Positions 15,314 to 26,697 are shown, numbered from the stretch's first letter. The stretch: 64,000 nt of DNA from Agromyces sp. H17E-10 (GCF_022919715.1 NZ_CP095042.1:2480001-2544000); one strand, 5' to 3'. A program made the numbers and translations. Notes: generated by a model from the sequence alone, not told the origin.

Positions 15314-15795
15314 AGACGCTCTACCTCGTGCGGCACGCCAAGTCGGACTGGGGTGACCCGCTGCTCGACGACCACGACCGTCCGCTCAACGAACGCGGCC
15401 TGCGCGACGCCCCGGCGATGGGGCATCGGCTCGCCGAACGGGGTGTGCGCCCCGACCGCATCGTGACGAGCACCGCGGTGCGCGCGCGCAGCACGGCGCG
15501 GCTCCTGGCGCGCACGCTCGGCGTCGGCGACGACCACGTCGTCGAGGAGCCGCGCCTCTACGGTGCGACCGGGTCGGGCATCCTGGCGGTCGCGTCGACG
15601 CTCGACGACGCCCTCGGCTCGGCGATGCTCGTCGGCCACAACCCGGGCATGAGCGACGCCGTCGGCGAGCTCACCGGCGAGTGGGTCGAGCTGCCGACCT
15701 GCGCGGTCGTCGAGTGCCGCGTGAACGTCGATCACTGGGCCGAGCTCGTCGAGGGCACGGGCGAGCTCGTCTCGGTCGCGACCCCGAAGGACTGA
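15310..15795 (+). CDS. SixA-like histidine phosphatase family protein
   Basis: A 161-residue enzyme of the histidine phosphatase superfamily with the catalytic RHG-type motif as LVRHAKSDWGD at residue 6, an arginine in STAVRARSTARLLA near 55, and the second catalytic histidine in LVGHNPGMSD near 106. This is the compact SixA layout. SixA proteins dephosphorylate phosphohistidine on proteins or small phosphomonoesters; the substrate here is unknown. It overlaps the DUF6510 gene by ATGA, the fourth member of the sulfite-oxidase-like operon, though such housekeeping phosphatases may be passengers. It converges on hutI, 42 bases away. Confidence 0.88.
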   Translation: MKTLYLVRHAKSDWGDPLLDDHDRPLNERGLRDAPAMGHRLAERGVRPDRIVTSTAVRARSTARLLARTLGVGDDHVVEEPRLYGATGSGILAVASTLDDALGSAMLVGHNPGMSDAVGELTGEWVELPTCAVVECRVNVDHWAELVEGTGELVSVATPKD

Positions 15796-15837
15796 GGCGG
15801 CCCGCCGCTCAGCCGCCGCGAGTCGAGGGTCGTCGGG

Positions 15838-17061
15838 TCAGGCGACCAGCGCGCCCGCAGCCCAGACGCGGCGCACGAGCGGTACGCCGGGCCGGTAGGC
15901 GAGGTGCAGGTAGCTCGGCGCGTCGAGCTCGACGAGGTCGGCGCGCATGCCGGGTCGGAGGGCGCCGACGTCGGTGCGGCGCAGCGCCTTGGCACCCGCC
16001 GCGGTCGACGCCCAGAGCGCCTCGGCGGGGGTCATGTTCATGTCGCGCACCGCGACGGCGATGCAGAACGGCAGCGAGCTCGTGAAGCACGACCCCGGGT
16101 TGCAGTCGCTCGCGAGGGCGACCGTGACGCCGGCCTCGATGAGTCTGCGCGCATCGGGGTACGGCTGCCGGGTCGAGAACTCGACGCCGGGCAGAAGGGT
16201 CGCGACGGTGTCCGAGCCGGCCAGTGCCGCGACATCCTCATCGCTCAGGAACGTGCAGTGGTCGACCGAGGCCGCCCCGAGCTCGACCGCGAGGCGCACG
16301 CCGCCGCCCTCGCCGAGCTGGTTGCCGTGCACGCGGATGCCGAGTCCCGCGTCGCGGCCGGCCTCGAGCACGCGGCGCGACTGCTCGGGCGAGAACGCGC
16401 CGCGCTCGCAGAACGCGTCGACCCAGCGTGAGTACGGGGCGCAGGCGTCGAGCATCTCGCCGATGACGACGTCGACGTACGCGTCGCCCGCGGCGACGGG
16501 GTCGCCGTCGAAGCGCGGGTCCTCGCGGAACTCGAACGGCACGACGTGGGCGCCGAGGAAGGTGACCTCGTCGGTGACCTCGCGGGCGAGGCGCACGAGG
16601 CGCTCCTCGTCGGCGACGCTGAGGCCGTAGCCCGACTTGATCTCGAAGGTCGTCGTGCCCTGGGCGTGCAGCTCGGCGACGAAGCCCGCGAGGCGGGCGC
16701 GGAGCTCGTCGTCGGTCGCGGCGCGCGTGGCGGCGACCGTCGAGCGGATGCCGCCGGCCTCGTAGCGGCGACCGGCCATGCGCGCCGCGAACTCCTCGGC
16801 CCGGTCGCCGCCGAACACGAGGTGCGTGTGACTGTCGACGAAGCCGGGGATCATCGCGCGGTGGTGGGCGTCGACGATCTCTGCGCCCGATTCGGGCGTG
16901 TGGGCGGATGCCTCGGCGGCGGTGCCGACCCAGCTCACGAGTCCGTCCTGAACGAGCACGGCGGCGTCGCGCACGATGCCGAGCGGGCCGCCCTCGCGGC
17001 CGGGCTGCTCGTCGTTGGTGACGAGCTCGCCGATGTTCGTGATGAGGGTCGCGCGAGGCAT
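15838..17061 (-). CDS. hutI: Imidazolonepropionase
   Basis: A 407-residue amidohydrolase-family enzyme that opens 4-imidazolone-5-propionate to formimidoylglutamate, the third step of histidine breakdown. Metal- and substrate-binding motifs are in place: [19 protein letters not shown] near residue 72, [20 protein letters not shown] near 142, and NQLGEGGG with the following HCTFLSDED near 250. Length is normal for the family. The ATG at 17061 starts [17 protein letters not shown]; its ribosome site (AAAGG) is weak. hutI lies 122 bases behind hutU on the same strand, with a stable hairpin between them, so it is probably read from the hutU promoter at reduced level. Confidence 0.95.
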   Translation of the reverse strand: MPRATLITNIGELVTNDEQPGREGGPLGIVRDAAVLVQDGLVSWVGTAAEASAHTPESGAEIVDAHHRAMIPGFVDSHTHLVFGGDRAEEFAARMAGRRYEAGGIRSTVAATRAATDDELRARLAGFVAELHAQGTTTFEIKSGYGLSVADEERLVRLAREVTDEVTFLGAHVVPFEFREDPRFDGDPVAAGDAYVDVVIGEMLDACAPYSRWVDAFCERGAFSPEQSRRVLEAGRDAGLGIRVHGNQLGEGGGVRLAVELGAASVDHCTFLSDEDVAALAGSDTVATLLPGVEFSTRQPYPDARRLIEAGVTVALASDCNPGSCFTSSLPFCIAVAVRDMNMTPAEALWASTAAGAKALRRTDVGALRPGMRADLVELDAPSYLHLAYRPGVPLVRRVWAAGALVA

Positions 17062-17118
17062 CCGGTTCGCCTTTCGATCTTCGTACTGGGTCGAGTGTTC
17101 TCGAGTCTGGTGAACCGA

Positions 17119-17169
17119 GTGGGCGATCTCGGCGGTTCGATCGCGGTGCGATGCGCCGAGATCGCCCAC
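17119..17169 (-). terminator. 16-bp-stem hairpin between hutU and hutI
   Basis: Perfect 16-base arms (17119-17134 and 17154-17169) enclose a 19-base loop, 15 bases after the hutU stop. There is no T-run. It could lower readthrough into hutI or protect the 3' end of a hutU message. Confidence 0.6.
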
Positions 17170-17183
17170 GCGGCGGAGGGGGC

Positions 17184-18923
<1,740 letters not shown>

Positions 18924-18977
18924 GATTCGATGGTCGCGCACGGGCGCCACCGCGACAACGGATGCCGCGTGCTGGGC

Positions 18978-18993
18978 GTCCGGTATCCCAGAC
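18978..18993 (-). promoter_or_regulatory. HutR-type operator upstream of hutU
   Basis: Read on the hutU strand it is GTCTGGGATACCGGAC, close to the sites before hutG and hutH. Its centre lies 62.5 bases from the hutU start codon and 42 bases separate it from the GACCAT box. Confidence 0.75.
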
Positions 18994-19019
18994 TTGCTCC
19001 GCCAGGGGACGCGAACGGC

Positions 19020-19047
19020 GCCCGCCCCGGCCGAAGCCCGGGCGGGC
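19020..19047 (-). terminator. Probable terminator of the CPBP-protease gene
   Basis: GCCCGCCCCGG (19020-19030) can pair with CCGGGCGGGC (19038-19047) with one bulged base. It lies 35 bases past the end of the CPBP gene. Confidence 0.45.
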
Positions 19048-19081
19048 CCTCAGTTGCACCTGGGTGACGCGCGTCGGCCGA

Positions 19082-19912
19082 TCAGGCCGGCGTGCGGGCG
19101 GGCACGAGGCCCTCGACGGCCGGCTGCTCGACGCGGCCGCGAATGAAGATGAGCAGGACGATGCCGGTGATCGTCACGACGATGTTGCCCAGCCCGGCGA
19201 GGTGCGGGAGTGCACCGTCGACCGGGTACGAGACCGTCATGAATGTCGACGGATCGGTCGCCGCGTGCAGCAGGATCGGCCAGATCAGGCGGCCGGTGAC
19301 GCGCAGGGTGAGGTACATGCAGACACCGAAGCCGAACGTGTATGGCACCTGGAACAACGTCGAGAGCAGGTCCTGCCCGGTGAGCAGGTTGCCGAGGTGC
19401 AGCGCGGCGAAGAGCGCGGCCGACACGGCGGCGACGGCGAACTCGTGGTGGCCCGCCTTGCGCATGAGGTTCACCACGAAGCCTCGGGTGAGCACCTCCT
19501 CGGCGAAGCCGATGCAGAGGCCGACGACGAGCCAGGAGATGACGACGGCGAAGCCCGCCTTCGCATAGTCGATCGAGGCGAAGTGCAGCACCGCGAAGAG
19601 CAGCGGCACGGCGAGGCCGATCCACATCCACCAGCGACCGCGGATCGGCTGCCGACCGAACAGCTGGCCGAACCAGCCGAGCGACCACGCGAAGAGCACG
19701 AGCAGCAGTCCGCCGAACCCGATCGGCAAGACGTAGTCGACCCAGAGCACGGCCACCGGGTCGTCGCCGACCGCCTCGGCGATGGGGCTGACGACCACGA
19801 ACGAGAACCCGGCGTACAGCGCGTAGTAAACCACGACGACGAGCAGCGACCGCCACCAGCCGCCCTGCTCCCAGAATCGCCGCCACGCGTTCGCGTGCTC
19901 GAGATCGGCCAT
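19082..19912 (-). CDS. CPBP-family intramembrane metalloprotease
   Basis: A 276-residue membrane protein with about seven hydrophobic helices. The protease motif EExxxR appears as FAEEVLTRGF near residue 141, with HLG near 178 (FAALHLGNLLTG) and the later HAATDPS supplying the other expected metal ligands. CPBP (Abi/Rce1-type) proteases cut substrates in or near the membrane; several protect bacteriocin producers, and no substrate is evident here. The ATG at 19912 has GAGAGGAG 8 bases before it. It is divergent from a MalT-type regulator gene, with 181 bases between starts holding a TCACCTGGGTGA palindrome, so the two may be linked in control. Confidence 0.88.
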   Translation of the reverse strand: MADLEHANAWRRFWEQGGWWRSLLVVVVYYALYAGFSFVVVSPIAEAVGDDPVAVLWVDYVLPIGFGGLLLVLFAWSLGWFGQLFGRQPIRGRWWMWIGLAVPLLFAVLHFASIDYAKAGFAVVISWLVVGLCIGFAEEVLTRGFVVNLMRKAGHHEFAVAAVSAALFAALHLGNLLTGQDLLSTLFQVPYTFGFGVCMYLTLRVTGRLIWPILLHAATDPSTFMTVSYPVDGALPHLAGLGNIVVTITGIVLLIFIRGRVEQPAVEGLVPARTPA

Positions 19913-20057
19913 CGCCGTACTCCTCTCAGGACCGCATGCCGCGGTCGTCGCCCGAGGCCCCCGGGTCCCGGCATCCACGCCTGGTCGACAGGCACGTTCC
20001 GACGGTATTGGACCCCGTCCGTCGGCCACGCATGCGGCACGCACGCGGCGCCGGAAT

Positions 20058-20069
20058 TCACCTGGGTGA
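20058..20069. promoter_or_regulatory. Palindrome TCACCTGGGTGA in a divergent promoter region
   Basis: A short symmetric site (TCACC-TG-GGTGA) 24 bases before the MalT-type regulator gene. Eleven of its 12 bases recur at 19057-19067, beyond the end of the divergent CPBP gene. It could be an autoregulatory operator; nothing else is recognisable in 19913-20093. Confidence 0.35.
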
Positions 20070-20093
20070 TTCCCTCGGCCAGAATGAAAGGCG

Positions 20094-22289
20094 ATGTTCC
20101 CGGCCACGAAGTTCCGACCGCCGACGCCGGGGTCGCACGCCATCGCCCGGCCCGAGGTCTTCGATCGGCTGCGCCTCGAGCGCCAGGACGTACTCGTCGT
20201 CCGCGCGCCCGCGGGCTACGGCAAGACCACCGCCGTCGCGCACTGGCTCGACGACGTCGCGGCGGGCCCGAAGCCGGCGCGGCACGTCTGGGTGACCCTC
20301 GACGAGGACGACGACGACCCGGCGGGCCTGTGGGAGGCGATCGCCGCGGCCACCGCGGGCGCGGGCCTCGACGACGGACGCTCGGTCGGGCCCGCGCCGG
20401 CCGGCGGAGTCCGGGCGAACACGATCGTTCCGCTGCTCGACGCGTTCGCGGACTCGGCCGACGACTGGGTGCTCGTGCTCGACGACGCCCACCTGCTCAC
20501 GAGGGAGGACACGGTCGCGAGCCTCGACTGGTTCCTCGGCCGCGCACCCGCGAACCTCGACACCGTGGTGGTCACGCGGGCCTCGCTCGAGCTGCCGGCG
20601 TTCGAACGCCTGCGAGCGCGCGGCCGCGCGCTCGAACTCGGCGTCGATGTGTTGCGCCTCGACGGCGACCGCATCGAACGCCTGCTGCGCGAGGCCTACG
20701 GGCTCGACCCGACCGCCGCCGAGGTCGCCCGCATCGACCACCTGACCGGGGGATGGCCCGCCGCGGTCTCACTCGTCGGCTCGGCGCTCGCCCGCGGCGT
20801 GCCGCTCGCGCGCGTCGGAGCATCGCGTGCCGACGACGGCGGTCTCGACGCCCTCGTGCACGAAGGCCTCGCGGGCAGTTCACCCGCCGACCACGAGCTG
20901 CTGCGCGACCTGTCGGTCTTCGAACGCTTCGACGCCGCGGCCCTTGATTTCGTCGTGCAGGATCCGCGGGCCTGGCCGCTCGCGATGGAGGTGGCCGACC
21001 GCACCGGGTTGATCGCCACGCTCGACGACGAGGCCCGATGGTGGCGCCTGCACCACCTCGTGCGCGACCGGCTCGCCATCGAACTCGAGCGGGCGGATCC
21101 GGTGCGGCGGCGGGCGCTGCACCGCCGTGCCGTCGACGCCTTCGAGCGCGAGAACGACCTCTCGGTGACGATGCACCACCTGTTCGGGGCCGAGGACTAC
21201 GACAGCATCGCCGACATCCTCTCGAACGTGCGGGCCAACGCGATCGTGCCACGGCAGGCGCTCGGCCTGAGCTGGCTCGACCGGATCCCCGAGTCGGCCC
21301 TGAGCCGCGACCCCCGCCTGGCGTTCTGGGAGGCGTGGGCCACCGCGACGGGCGGCGACCCGGCGCGGCGCGACCGGGCGCTCGCACGCGGTCGCTCGGC
21401 GGCGGGCACCCGGGCGGTCGACGCGTTCCGCACGTGGGACGACGTCGAGGACTTCGTCACCTCGATGGCCTGTTACGACGACGTGGGCGCCGCCCGTCGC
21501 GCGGGCGAACGGTTCCTCGCGCGATATGACGACTCGAGCCCGCTGGCGGCGCTCGTCGAGCTGCGGCTGGCGACGATGCTGTACCTCGAGGGCCGTTGCG
21601 ACGAAGCGATCGAGCGTCTCGCCCTCCTCGACGAGGGGGCGCCGCTCGCTCGCCCGCTCCGTGTGCTCGTACCCGCGTACCGGGCGTTGTGCCTCTTCGA
21701 GCTCGGTGAACCGGCGGCGGCGGCCACGCAGGTCGAACGGACCCTGCACGCGCGCACCGCGTTCGGGCTCGGGCAGGACCCCGTGTACCTGCCCGCCGAA
21801 CAGGCGCTCGCCCGGCACCGCACCGCGTCGGGCGACCCCGCCGCGGCGCACGCGACCGCCTCGAACGCCCTCGAGACCGCTCGCCAGCAGGGCGACACGG
21901 TGCTCGTCGTCCCGCACCTGCTGCTCGAGCTCGCCCGGGCCGATTTCCAACTCGGGCGCCACGACGATGCGGTCGTCTCGCTCAACCGTGCGGACGAACT
22001 CTGCGCGGGTCTCGCCGACCCGGGCGCCCTCGCCGTGCGCATCCGCGAACTGCGTCGGCGGTCCAACGCCGATCGCGCGCCGTCGACGGGTCGGGAGGGC
22101 CTCAGCCGCCGAGAGCTCGAGGTGCTCGCCCTGCTGCCGAGCTCGCTGAGCGCCTCGGAGATCGCGTCGGAGCTGTTCGTGTCGACGAACACCGCACGCA
22201 GCCACATCAAGTCGATCCATCGCAAGCTCGGGGTCACGAATCGAGACGAGGCCGTCGCCGCGGGCAGGCTCGCGGGACTCATCGTCTGA
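20094..22289 (+). CDS. MalT-type LuxR-family transcriptional regulator
   Basis: A 731-residue LAL/MalT-like regulator. The N-terminus KFRPPTPGSHAIARP precedes a Walker A site APAGYGKTTAVAHWL (about residue 42) and a Walker B VLVLDDAHLL (about 125); a winged-helix segment and TPR-like helices fill the middle; a LuxR helix-turn-helix closes the protein (LSRRELEVLALLPSSLSASEI, about 669-720). Such proteins are switched by a ligand and ATP and activate nearby promoters. The ligand is unknown. The divergent CPBP protease gene is the obvious candidate target. Ribosome site GAAAGG just before the ATG. Confidence 0.88.
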   Translation: MFPATKFRPPTPGSHAIARPEVFDRLRLERQDVLVVRAPAGYGKTTAVAHWLDDVAAGPKPARHVWVTLDEDDDDPAGLWEAIAAATAGAGLDDGRSVGPAPAGGVRANTIVPLLDAFADSADDWVLVLDDAHLLTREDTVASLDWFLGRAPANLDTVVVTRASLELPAFERLRARGRALELGVDVLRLDGDRIERLLREAYGLDPTAAEVARIDHLTGGWPAAVSLVGSALARGVPLARVGASRADDGGLDALVHEGLAGSSPADHELLRDLSVFERFDAAALDFVVQDPRAWPLAMEVADRTGLIATLDDEARWWRLHHLVRDRLAIELERADPVRRRALHRRAVDAFERENDLSVTMHHLFGAEDYDSIADILSNVRANAIVPRQALGLSWLDRIPESALSRDPRLAFWEAWATATGGDPARRDRALARGRSAAGTRAVDAFRTWDDVEDFVTSMACYDDVGAARRAGERFLARYDDSSPLAALVELRLATMLYLEGRCDEAIERLALLDEGAPLARPLRVLVPAYRALCLFELGEPAAAATQVERTLHARTAFGLGQDPVYLPAEQALARHRTASGDPAAAHATASNALETARQQGDTVLVVPHLLLELARADFQLGRHDDAVVSLNRADELCAGLADPGALAVRIRELRRRSNADRAPSTGREGLSRRELEVLALLPSSLSASEIASELFVSTNTARSHIKSIHRKLGVTNRDEAVAAGRLAGLIV

Positions 22290-22423
22290 CGGCGTGACTC
22301 GCGGCCGCGCGTGTCAGCGCAGGCCGATGGTGTGCGCGGCCGAGCCGACGCGGCTGCAGCGCTCGAGCCTCAGCGCATGCCGATGCAGAAACCGCCCGAA
22401 CCCACCGCCTGCAGCGCTCGGCG

Positions 22424-24031
22424 TCAGCCCAGGTCGATGCCGCGCGCGGCCATGAACGGGATGGCGTCGATCGCGCTGCCGCCGATGCGGACCTCGAAGT
22501 GCAGGTGGCAGCCGGTCGAGGCTCCGGTCGATCCGACGGCGCCGATGAGCTCGCCCGCCTCGACCTTCTCGCCGGCCTTGACGAGGATGCCGCCGTCGAT
22601 CAGGTGGGCGTACCCGGTGGAGACGCCCGAGCCGTGGTCGATGAGGATCCAGTTGCCGTAGCTGCCGTTCGGGCCGGCGTCGACGACGGTGCCGCCCGTC
22701 GCCGCGTAGACCGGCGTGCGGCAACCCGTGGCCAGGTCGGTGCCCCGGTGGAAGTCGTTGACGCCCGGCAGGGGCTTGTCGGGCCGCGGACCGAAGCCGT
22801 CGGTGACGTGGCTGCCCGAGACCGGCAGCGACCAGCCCTGGTTGCTCAGCTGGCCGGAGTCGGTCGGAAGCGTCTCGAGGAACGCGACGCTCGTCGACGC
22901 GACGCGTGTCTTCAGGCCCGAGAGCCCCGCGCGTGCGGCGCTGACCGCGCCCTTGGCCTGCTCGACCTTGCGCTCGGCGGCGTCGATGTCGATCGCGTCG
23001 ACGTCGGCCCACGCGTCGTCGGCGCGCTGCTGTGCGGCGTCGGCCTCGGCGTCGAGCTTGGCGGTGATCTTCAGCAGTTCGTCGGTGTCGCCGGCGATCT
23101 CGGTCACGCGCGCGACACCGCCGAGGCCGGCGAGCAGGTCGCGACCCGAGCCGAACGCGGCGCCGATGGAGTTCAGCGAGGCGTCGCCGCCCTTCGCCGC
23201 GGCGACGTAGACGGCGGCGGCCGAGTCGGCCTTCTCGCGCGCCTGCTCGGCGAGGGTCTGCATGCGTTCGGCGATGCCGCGAGCCACCTCGCGGGTCGAG
23301 CGCGCGGCGTCAAGCGCGGCCTCCGCGTCACGCAGGTCGGCGAGTGCGCGGTCGAGCTTGGCGCGGGCCTTCAGCAGGCTGCCGGCGTTCGAGTCGAAGC
23401 CGAGGCTCGCGATGCGGGCGAACGGGCCATCGCCGATGAGCACGACGGGTGCGCGCGGCGTCGTCGCGGGGGTGGCCGGTGCCGAGCCGGTGCCGGGCGT
23501 CTCGCTCGGCGAGGGGCTCGGGCTGTCGGTCGGCTCGGGAGTGTCGGTCGGCGTCGGGGTCGGCGTCGGCTTCGGCGTCTCGGTCGGGGTGGGAGTGGGC
23601 GTGGGCTTCGGAGTCGGCGTGGGGGTCGGCGTCGGGGTCGGCGTCTCGGTCGGGGTCGGCGTCTCGGTGGGCGTCGGCTCGGGCGAGGGGCTCGGCTCGG
23701 GCGAGGGGCTGGGGTCGGGCGAAGGGCTCGGCTCCGTCGCGGGCTCTTCGGCCGCGGCGTCGGCGTCGCTCGTGGTGCCCGAGTCGGTGGCGGATGCATC
23801 GGCCGTGCTCGCCGCGTCGGCGGCCGCAGCATCGGGCGCGTCGGTGGTGGTCGTCGTCTCGGACGTCGCCGTCGTCGCATCGACCGGTGTCGCCTCTTCG
23901 GCGAGGGCCGGGGTCATGCCCCCGACACCGATGAGCACTGCCACCGCGGCGGCCGCGATCGCCGTCCCGCTCGGGCGCAGTCTTTGCGGGCGGAGCGGGT
24001 CGTGCTGGTTCGAGGCGAAGCGGTGGGGCAT
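22424..24031 (-). CDS. Secreted M23-family peptidoglycan peptidase with proline-rich linker and coiled coil
   Basis: A 535-residue protein. A signal peptide (hydrophobic [20 protein letters not shown] cleavage near residue 44) is followed by an Ala/Thr/Asp-rich stretch, a long Pro-Thr/Pro-Ser linker (about 95-195), a helical coiled-coil region (about 220-400) and a C-terminal M23 domain with the zinc ligands in [10 protein letters not shown] (about 445) and HLHFEV (about 515). The layout resembles cell-wall hydrolases or their regulators (EnvC/RipA-like) that act at the septum or in wall remodelling; both zinc motifs look intact, so it should be active. The linker DNA is a low-complexity PT-repeat tract. 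It is convergent with the MalT-type gene. Confidence 0.9.
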   Translation of the reverse strand: MPHRFASNQHDPLRPQRLRPSGTAIAAAAVAVLIGVGGMTPALAEEATPVDATTATSETTTTTDAPDAAAADAASTADASATDSGTTSDADAAAEEPATEPSPSPDPSPSPEPSPSPEPTPTETPTPTETPTPTPTPTPTPKPTPTPTPTETPKPTPTPTPTDTPEPTDSPSPSPSETPGTGSAPATPATTPRAPVVLIGDGPFARIASLGFDSNAGSLLKARAKLDRALADLRDAEAALDAARSTREVARGIAERMQTLAEQAREKADSAAAVYVAAAKGGDASLNSIGAAFGSGRDLLAGLGGVARVTEIAGDTDELLKITAKLDAEADAAQQRADDAWADVDAIDIDAAERKVEQAKGAVSAARAGLSGLKTRVASTSVAFLETLPTDSGQLSNQGWSLPVSGSHVTDGFGPRPDKPLPGVNDFHRGTDLATGCRTPVYAATGGTVVDAGPNGSYGNWILIDHGSGVSTGYAHLIDGGILVKAGEKVEAGELIGAVGSTGASTGCHLHFEVRIGGSAIDAIPFMAARGIDLG

Positions 24032-24177
24032 AGGGTTCCGTTCGGTTTGCCGGTTCAGGGCCGACGAAACCCAGTCTCGCATCGACCCGGTGAGGGCACA
24101 ACAGGTCTGTTCACAGGCTTCGTGCCCTTTTCGGGGGAGACTTCGCGCCCGGCCGACGGCCGACTCGGCACGAACAA

Positions 24178-24222
24178 GGGCCGGCGCGGTCGCATCCGGA
24201 ACTGATGCGACCACGCCGGCCC
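24178..24222 (-). terminator. Hairpin terminator downstream of hutH
   Basis: 19-base arms (24178-24196 and 24204-24222), matching but for one G-T pair, enclose the loop CGGAACT, starting 24 bases after the hutH stop. The remaining part of 24032-24245, upstream of the M23 gene, shows no other structure. Confidence 0.75.
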
Positions 24223-24245
24223 TTCGGCGTCGGCGGGGACTCCGG

Positions 24246-25805
24246 TCAGTCGAGCCGACCGGCGACCGACGCCGCCTCGGCCGCGACGCGGCCGCTCGCG
24301 ACCGCGGCGGCGACGGCCTCGATCTCGGGCGACAGGAAGCGGTCGGGACCGGGGCCCGCGCCGAGCGACTCGGTGAGTGCGACGACCGCACCGGTCGGGG
24401 CGCCGGGCTCGAGCGGGGCGCGAAGCGCGAGACCGCGGGCGGCCGTGAGCACCTCGATGGCGAGCACGCGCGAGAGGCCGTCGACGGCGCGGCGCAGCTT
24501 GCGGGCGGCGGCCCAGCCCATCGACACGTGGTCCTCCTGCATGGCCGACGAGGGGATCGAGTCGACCGACGACGGCACCGCGAGGCGCTTCATCTCGGAG
24601 ACGATGCCCGCGGCGGTGTACTGCGCGATCATGAGGCCCGAGTCGACGCCGACCTCGTGCGCGAGGAAGGGCGGCAGGCCCTGGTTGCGGGCCCGGTCGA
24701 GGAAGCGGTCGGTGCGCCGCTCCGACATGGATGCGACGTCGGCAGCCGCGATCGCGAGGAAGTCGAGCACGTAGGCGACCGGGGCGCCGTGGAAGTTGCC
24801 GTTCGACTCGACCCGGCCGTCCTTCGTGAGCACGGGGTTGTCGACGGCGCTCGCGAGCTCGGCCTCGGCGACGGAGATCGCGTGGGCGACCGTGTCGCGG
24901 GCGGCGCCGTGCACGATCGGCGCGCAGCGCAGCGAGTAGGCGTCCTGCACCCGGCCGTCTTCGGGGCCCTTGTGCGAGTGGATGATCGGCGAGTCGGCGA
25001 GCAGCTTGCGGAAGTTGCCCGCCGAGATCGCCTGGCCGCGCTGCGGACGCAGCGCCTGCAGGTCGGCCGCGAACACGGCGTCGGTTCCCATGAGGCCCTC
25101 GACGCTCATCGACGCCGAGATGTCGGCGGTCGTGAGCAGCATCTGGAGGTCGGTGATCGCGAGCGCGAGCATGCCGAGCATGCCGTCGGTGCCGTTGATG
25201 AGGGCGAGGCCCTCCTTCTCACCCAGGTGGAGGGGCGTGATGCCGGCCGCCGCGAGCGCCGAGGCGGCATCCGTCGCCTGGCCCGTCGCGTCGCGCACGT
25301 CGCCCTCGCCCATGGCGACGAGCGCGCAGTGGGCGAGCGGTGCGAGGTCGCCCGAGCAGCCGAGCGAGCCGTACTCGCGCACGACGGGGGTGATGCCGGC
25401 GTTGAGGATCGCGGCGTAGGTCTCGGCGGTCTCACGGCGCACGCCCGTGCGGCCGGTCATGAGGGTCGAGAGGCGCAGCAGCATGAGGGCGCGCACGACC
25501 TCGCGCTCGACCTCGGCGCCCGAGCCGGCGGCGTGCGAGCGCACGAGGCTCGCCTGCAGCTGGGCGCGGCGGTCCTCCGCGATGAAGGTCGTGGCGAGCG
25601 CGCCGAAGCCCGTCGAGATGCCGTAGTGCGGGTTCGGGTCGGCGGCGAGGCCGTCGATGATCTCGCGGCTCGCGGCGACCTCGTCGAGGGCGGCGGGGTC
25701 GAGCACGACGGGCGCGCCGTGGCGAGCGACCGCGACGACGTCGTCGATGCTCAGGCCGGCGATGCCCACGGTGACGGCGGTGGGGGTCGAAGTCGCGTTG
25801 GTCAT
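24246..25805 (-). CDS. hutH: Histidine ammonia-lyase
   Basis: A 519-residue enzyme that removes ammonia from histidine to give urocanate, the entry step of the pathway. The prosthetic MIO group forms by cyclisation of an Ala-Ser-Gly triad; here the site reads [14 protein letters not shown] (about residues 144-157), with Cys in place of Ala, a variant I recall from actinobacterial histidases. The catalytic N-terminal YGISTGFG (about 62) is intact. The ATG is followed by [11 protein letters not shown]; no ribosome site is visible and a GAATAT box close to the start suggests a leaderless message. The HutR-type operator is centred 63.5 bases upstream and is shared with the divergent regulator gene. 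Confidence 0.96.
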   Translation of the reverse strand: MTNATSTPTAVTVGIAGLSIDDVVAVARHGAPVVLDPAALDEVAASREIIDGLAADPNPHYGISTGFGALATTFIAEDRRAQLQASLVRSHAAGSGAEVEREVVRALMLLRLSTLMTGRTGVRRETAETYAAILNAGITPVVREYGSLGCSGDLAPLAHCALVAMGEGDVRDATGQATDAASALAAAGITPLHLGEKEGLALINGTDGMLGMLALAITDLQMLLTTADISASMSVEGLMGTDAVFAADLQALRPQRGQAISAGNFRKLLADSPIIHSHKGPEDGRVQDAYSLRCAPIVHGAARDTVAHAISVAEAELASAVDNPVLTKDGRVESNGNFHGAPVAYVLDFLAIAAADVASMSERRTDRFLDRARNQGLPPFLAHEVGVDSGLMIAQYTAAGIVSEMKRLAVPSSVDSIPSSAMQEDHVSMGWAAARKLRRAVDGLSRVLAIEVLTAARGLALRAPLEPGAPTGAVVALTESLGAGPGPDRFLSPEIEAVAAAVASGRVAAEAASVAGRLD

Positions 25806-25860
25806 GCCTGATATTCCACAACGTGGATGCCGCCGCCGGGAGTCCCTCGATCGGCCTGGT

Positions 25861-25876
25861 GTCTGGGATGCCAGAC
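25861..25876. promoter_or_regulatory. HutR-type operator shared by hutH and hutR
   Basis: GTCTGGGATGCCAGAC, a palindrome with 6-base arms, matching the TCTG..AT.CCAGA form recalled for HutR sites. For hutH it is centred 63.5 bases before the start codon. For hutR it ends 5 bases before a TAGGCT -10 box (25882-25887), so a bound protein would cover the hutR -35 region and repress its own gene. Confidence 0.8.
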
Positions 25877-25920
25877 CGGCGTAGGCTGGCGGAACGGATT
25901 CCCGACGAGGAGGTCAGCGC

Positions 25921-26697
25921 ATGACGACATCGAAGGTGCCCGCCGCCGACCAGACCCTCGCGATCCTCGCCCATCTCGCCGGGCAGCGCGGGCCCGTGCC
26001 GGCCGCGACGATCGCGCAGGCGCTCGAACTGCCCCGTTCGACCGTCTACCACCTGCTCGCGGTCATGCAGGAGCGCGGCTTCGTCGTGCACCTGCCCGAG
26101 GAGCGGCGCTACGGCCTCGGCATCGCGGCGTTCGAGCTCTCGAGCGGGTTCAGCCGGCAGCAGCCGCTCGCCCGGCTGGGCGGTCCGCTCGTCGCCTCGC
26201 TCGTCGACCGCATCGGCGAGAGCGGGCACCTCGCCGTGCTGCACGGCCGCGACGTGCTCTACCTCGTCGAGGAGCGCGCCCCCCGGCGGCCGTCGCTCGT
26301 GACCGACGTCGGCGTGCGGCTGCCCGCGCACCTCACCGCGACCGGCCGCGCGATGCTCGCCGCCCTGCCGCCCGCGCAGCTGCGTGCGCTCTACCCCGAC
26401 CGGGCCGCGTTCGCGTGGCGCGGCGACCCCGAGGCATCCGGCCGGTGGCGGTACTCGCTGCTCAAGCAGGTGCTGCACGGCGTGCGCGAGGCCGGTTTCG
26501 CCGGCGAGGACGGCGAGGTCACCGAGGGCCTCGCCTCGGTGGGCGTGGCCGTGCTCGACCACGTCGGCTGGCCGGCGGCCGCGATCGCGGTCACCTATCG
26601 GGCCGACTCGGATGCCGCGGCACGGGCCGACGAGATCACGAGCGCCGTCCGTGCCGCCGCGGGGGAGTTGTCGCGCCGCATCGGCGCCGTACGCTGA
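25921..26697 (+). CDS. hutR: IclR-family regulator of histidine utilisation (HutR-type)
   Basis: A 258-residue IclR-family protein: winged helix-turn-helix at about residues 8-70 (AATIAQALELPRSTVYHLLAVM) and an effector-binding C-terminal domain (GESGHLAVLHGRDVLYLVEE, then a PAHLTATGRAMLAALP stretch). It is divergent from hutH, and its predicted site recurs before hutG and hutU, so it very likely controls the whole histidine pathway; urocanate or histidine would be the natural effector. Site positions suggest activation of the hut genes and repression of itself. Ribosome site GAGGAGG is well placed, unlike at the leaderless hut genes. The name HutR is by analogy with corynebacteria. Confidence 0.85.
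   Translation: MTTSKVPAADQTLAILAHLAGQRGPVPAATIAQALELPRSTVYHLLAVMQERGFVVHLPEERRYGLGIAAFELSSGFSRQQPLARLGGPLVASLVDRIGESGHLAVLHGRDVLYLVEERAPRRPSLVTDVGVRLPAHLTATGRAMLAALPPAQLRALYPDRAAFAWRGDPEASGRWRYSLLKQVLHGVREAGFAGEDGEVTEGLASVGVAVLDHVGWPAAAIAVTYRADSDAAARADEITSAVRAAAGELSRRIGAVR

Noticed and set aside
22290..22423. Two copies of CTGCAGCGCTCG in the gap after the MalT-type gene, considered as an operator pair.
   Set aside because: The gap is between convergent gene ends, the copies are short and GC-rich, and no symmetry or promoter is associated with them.
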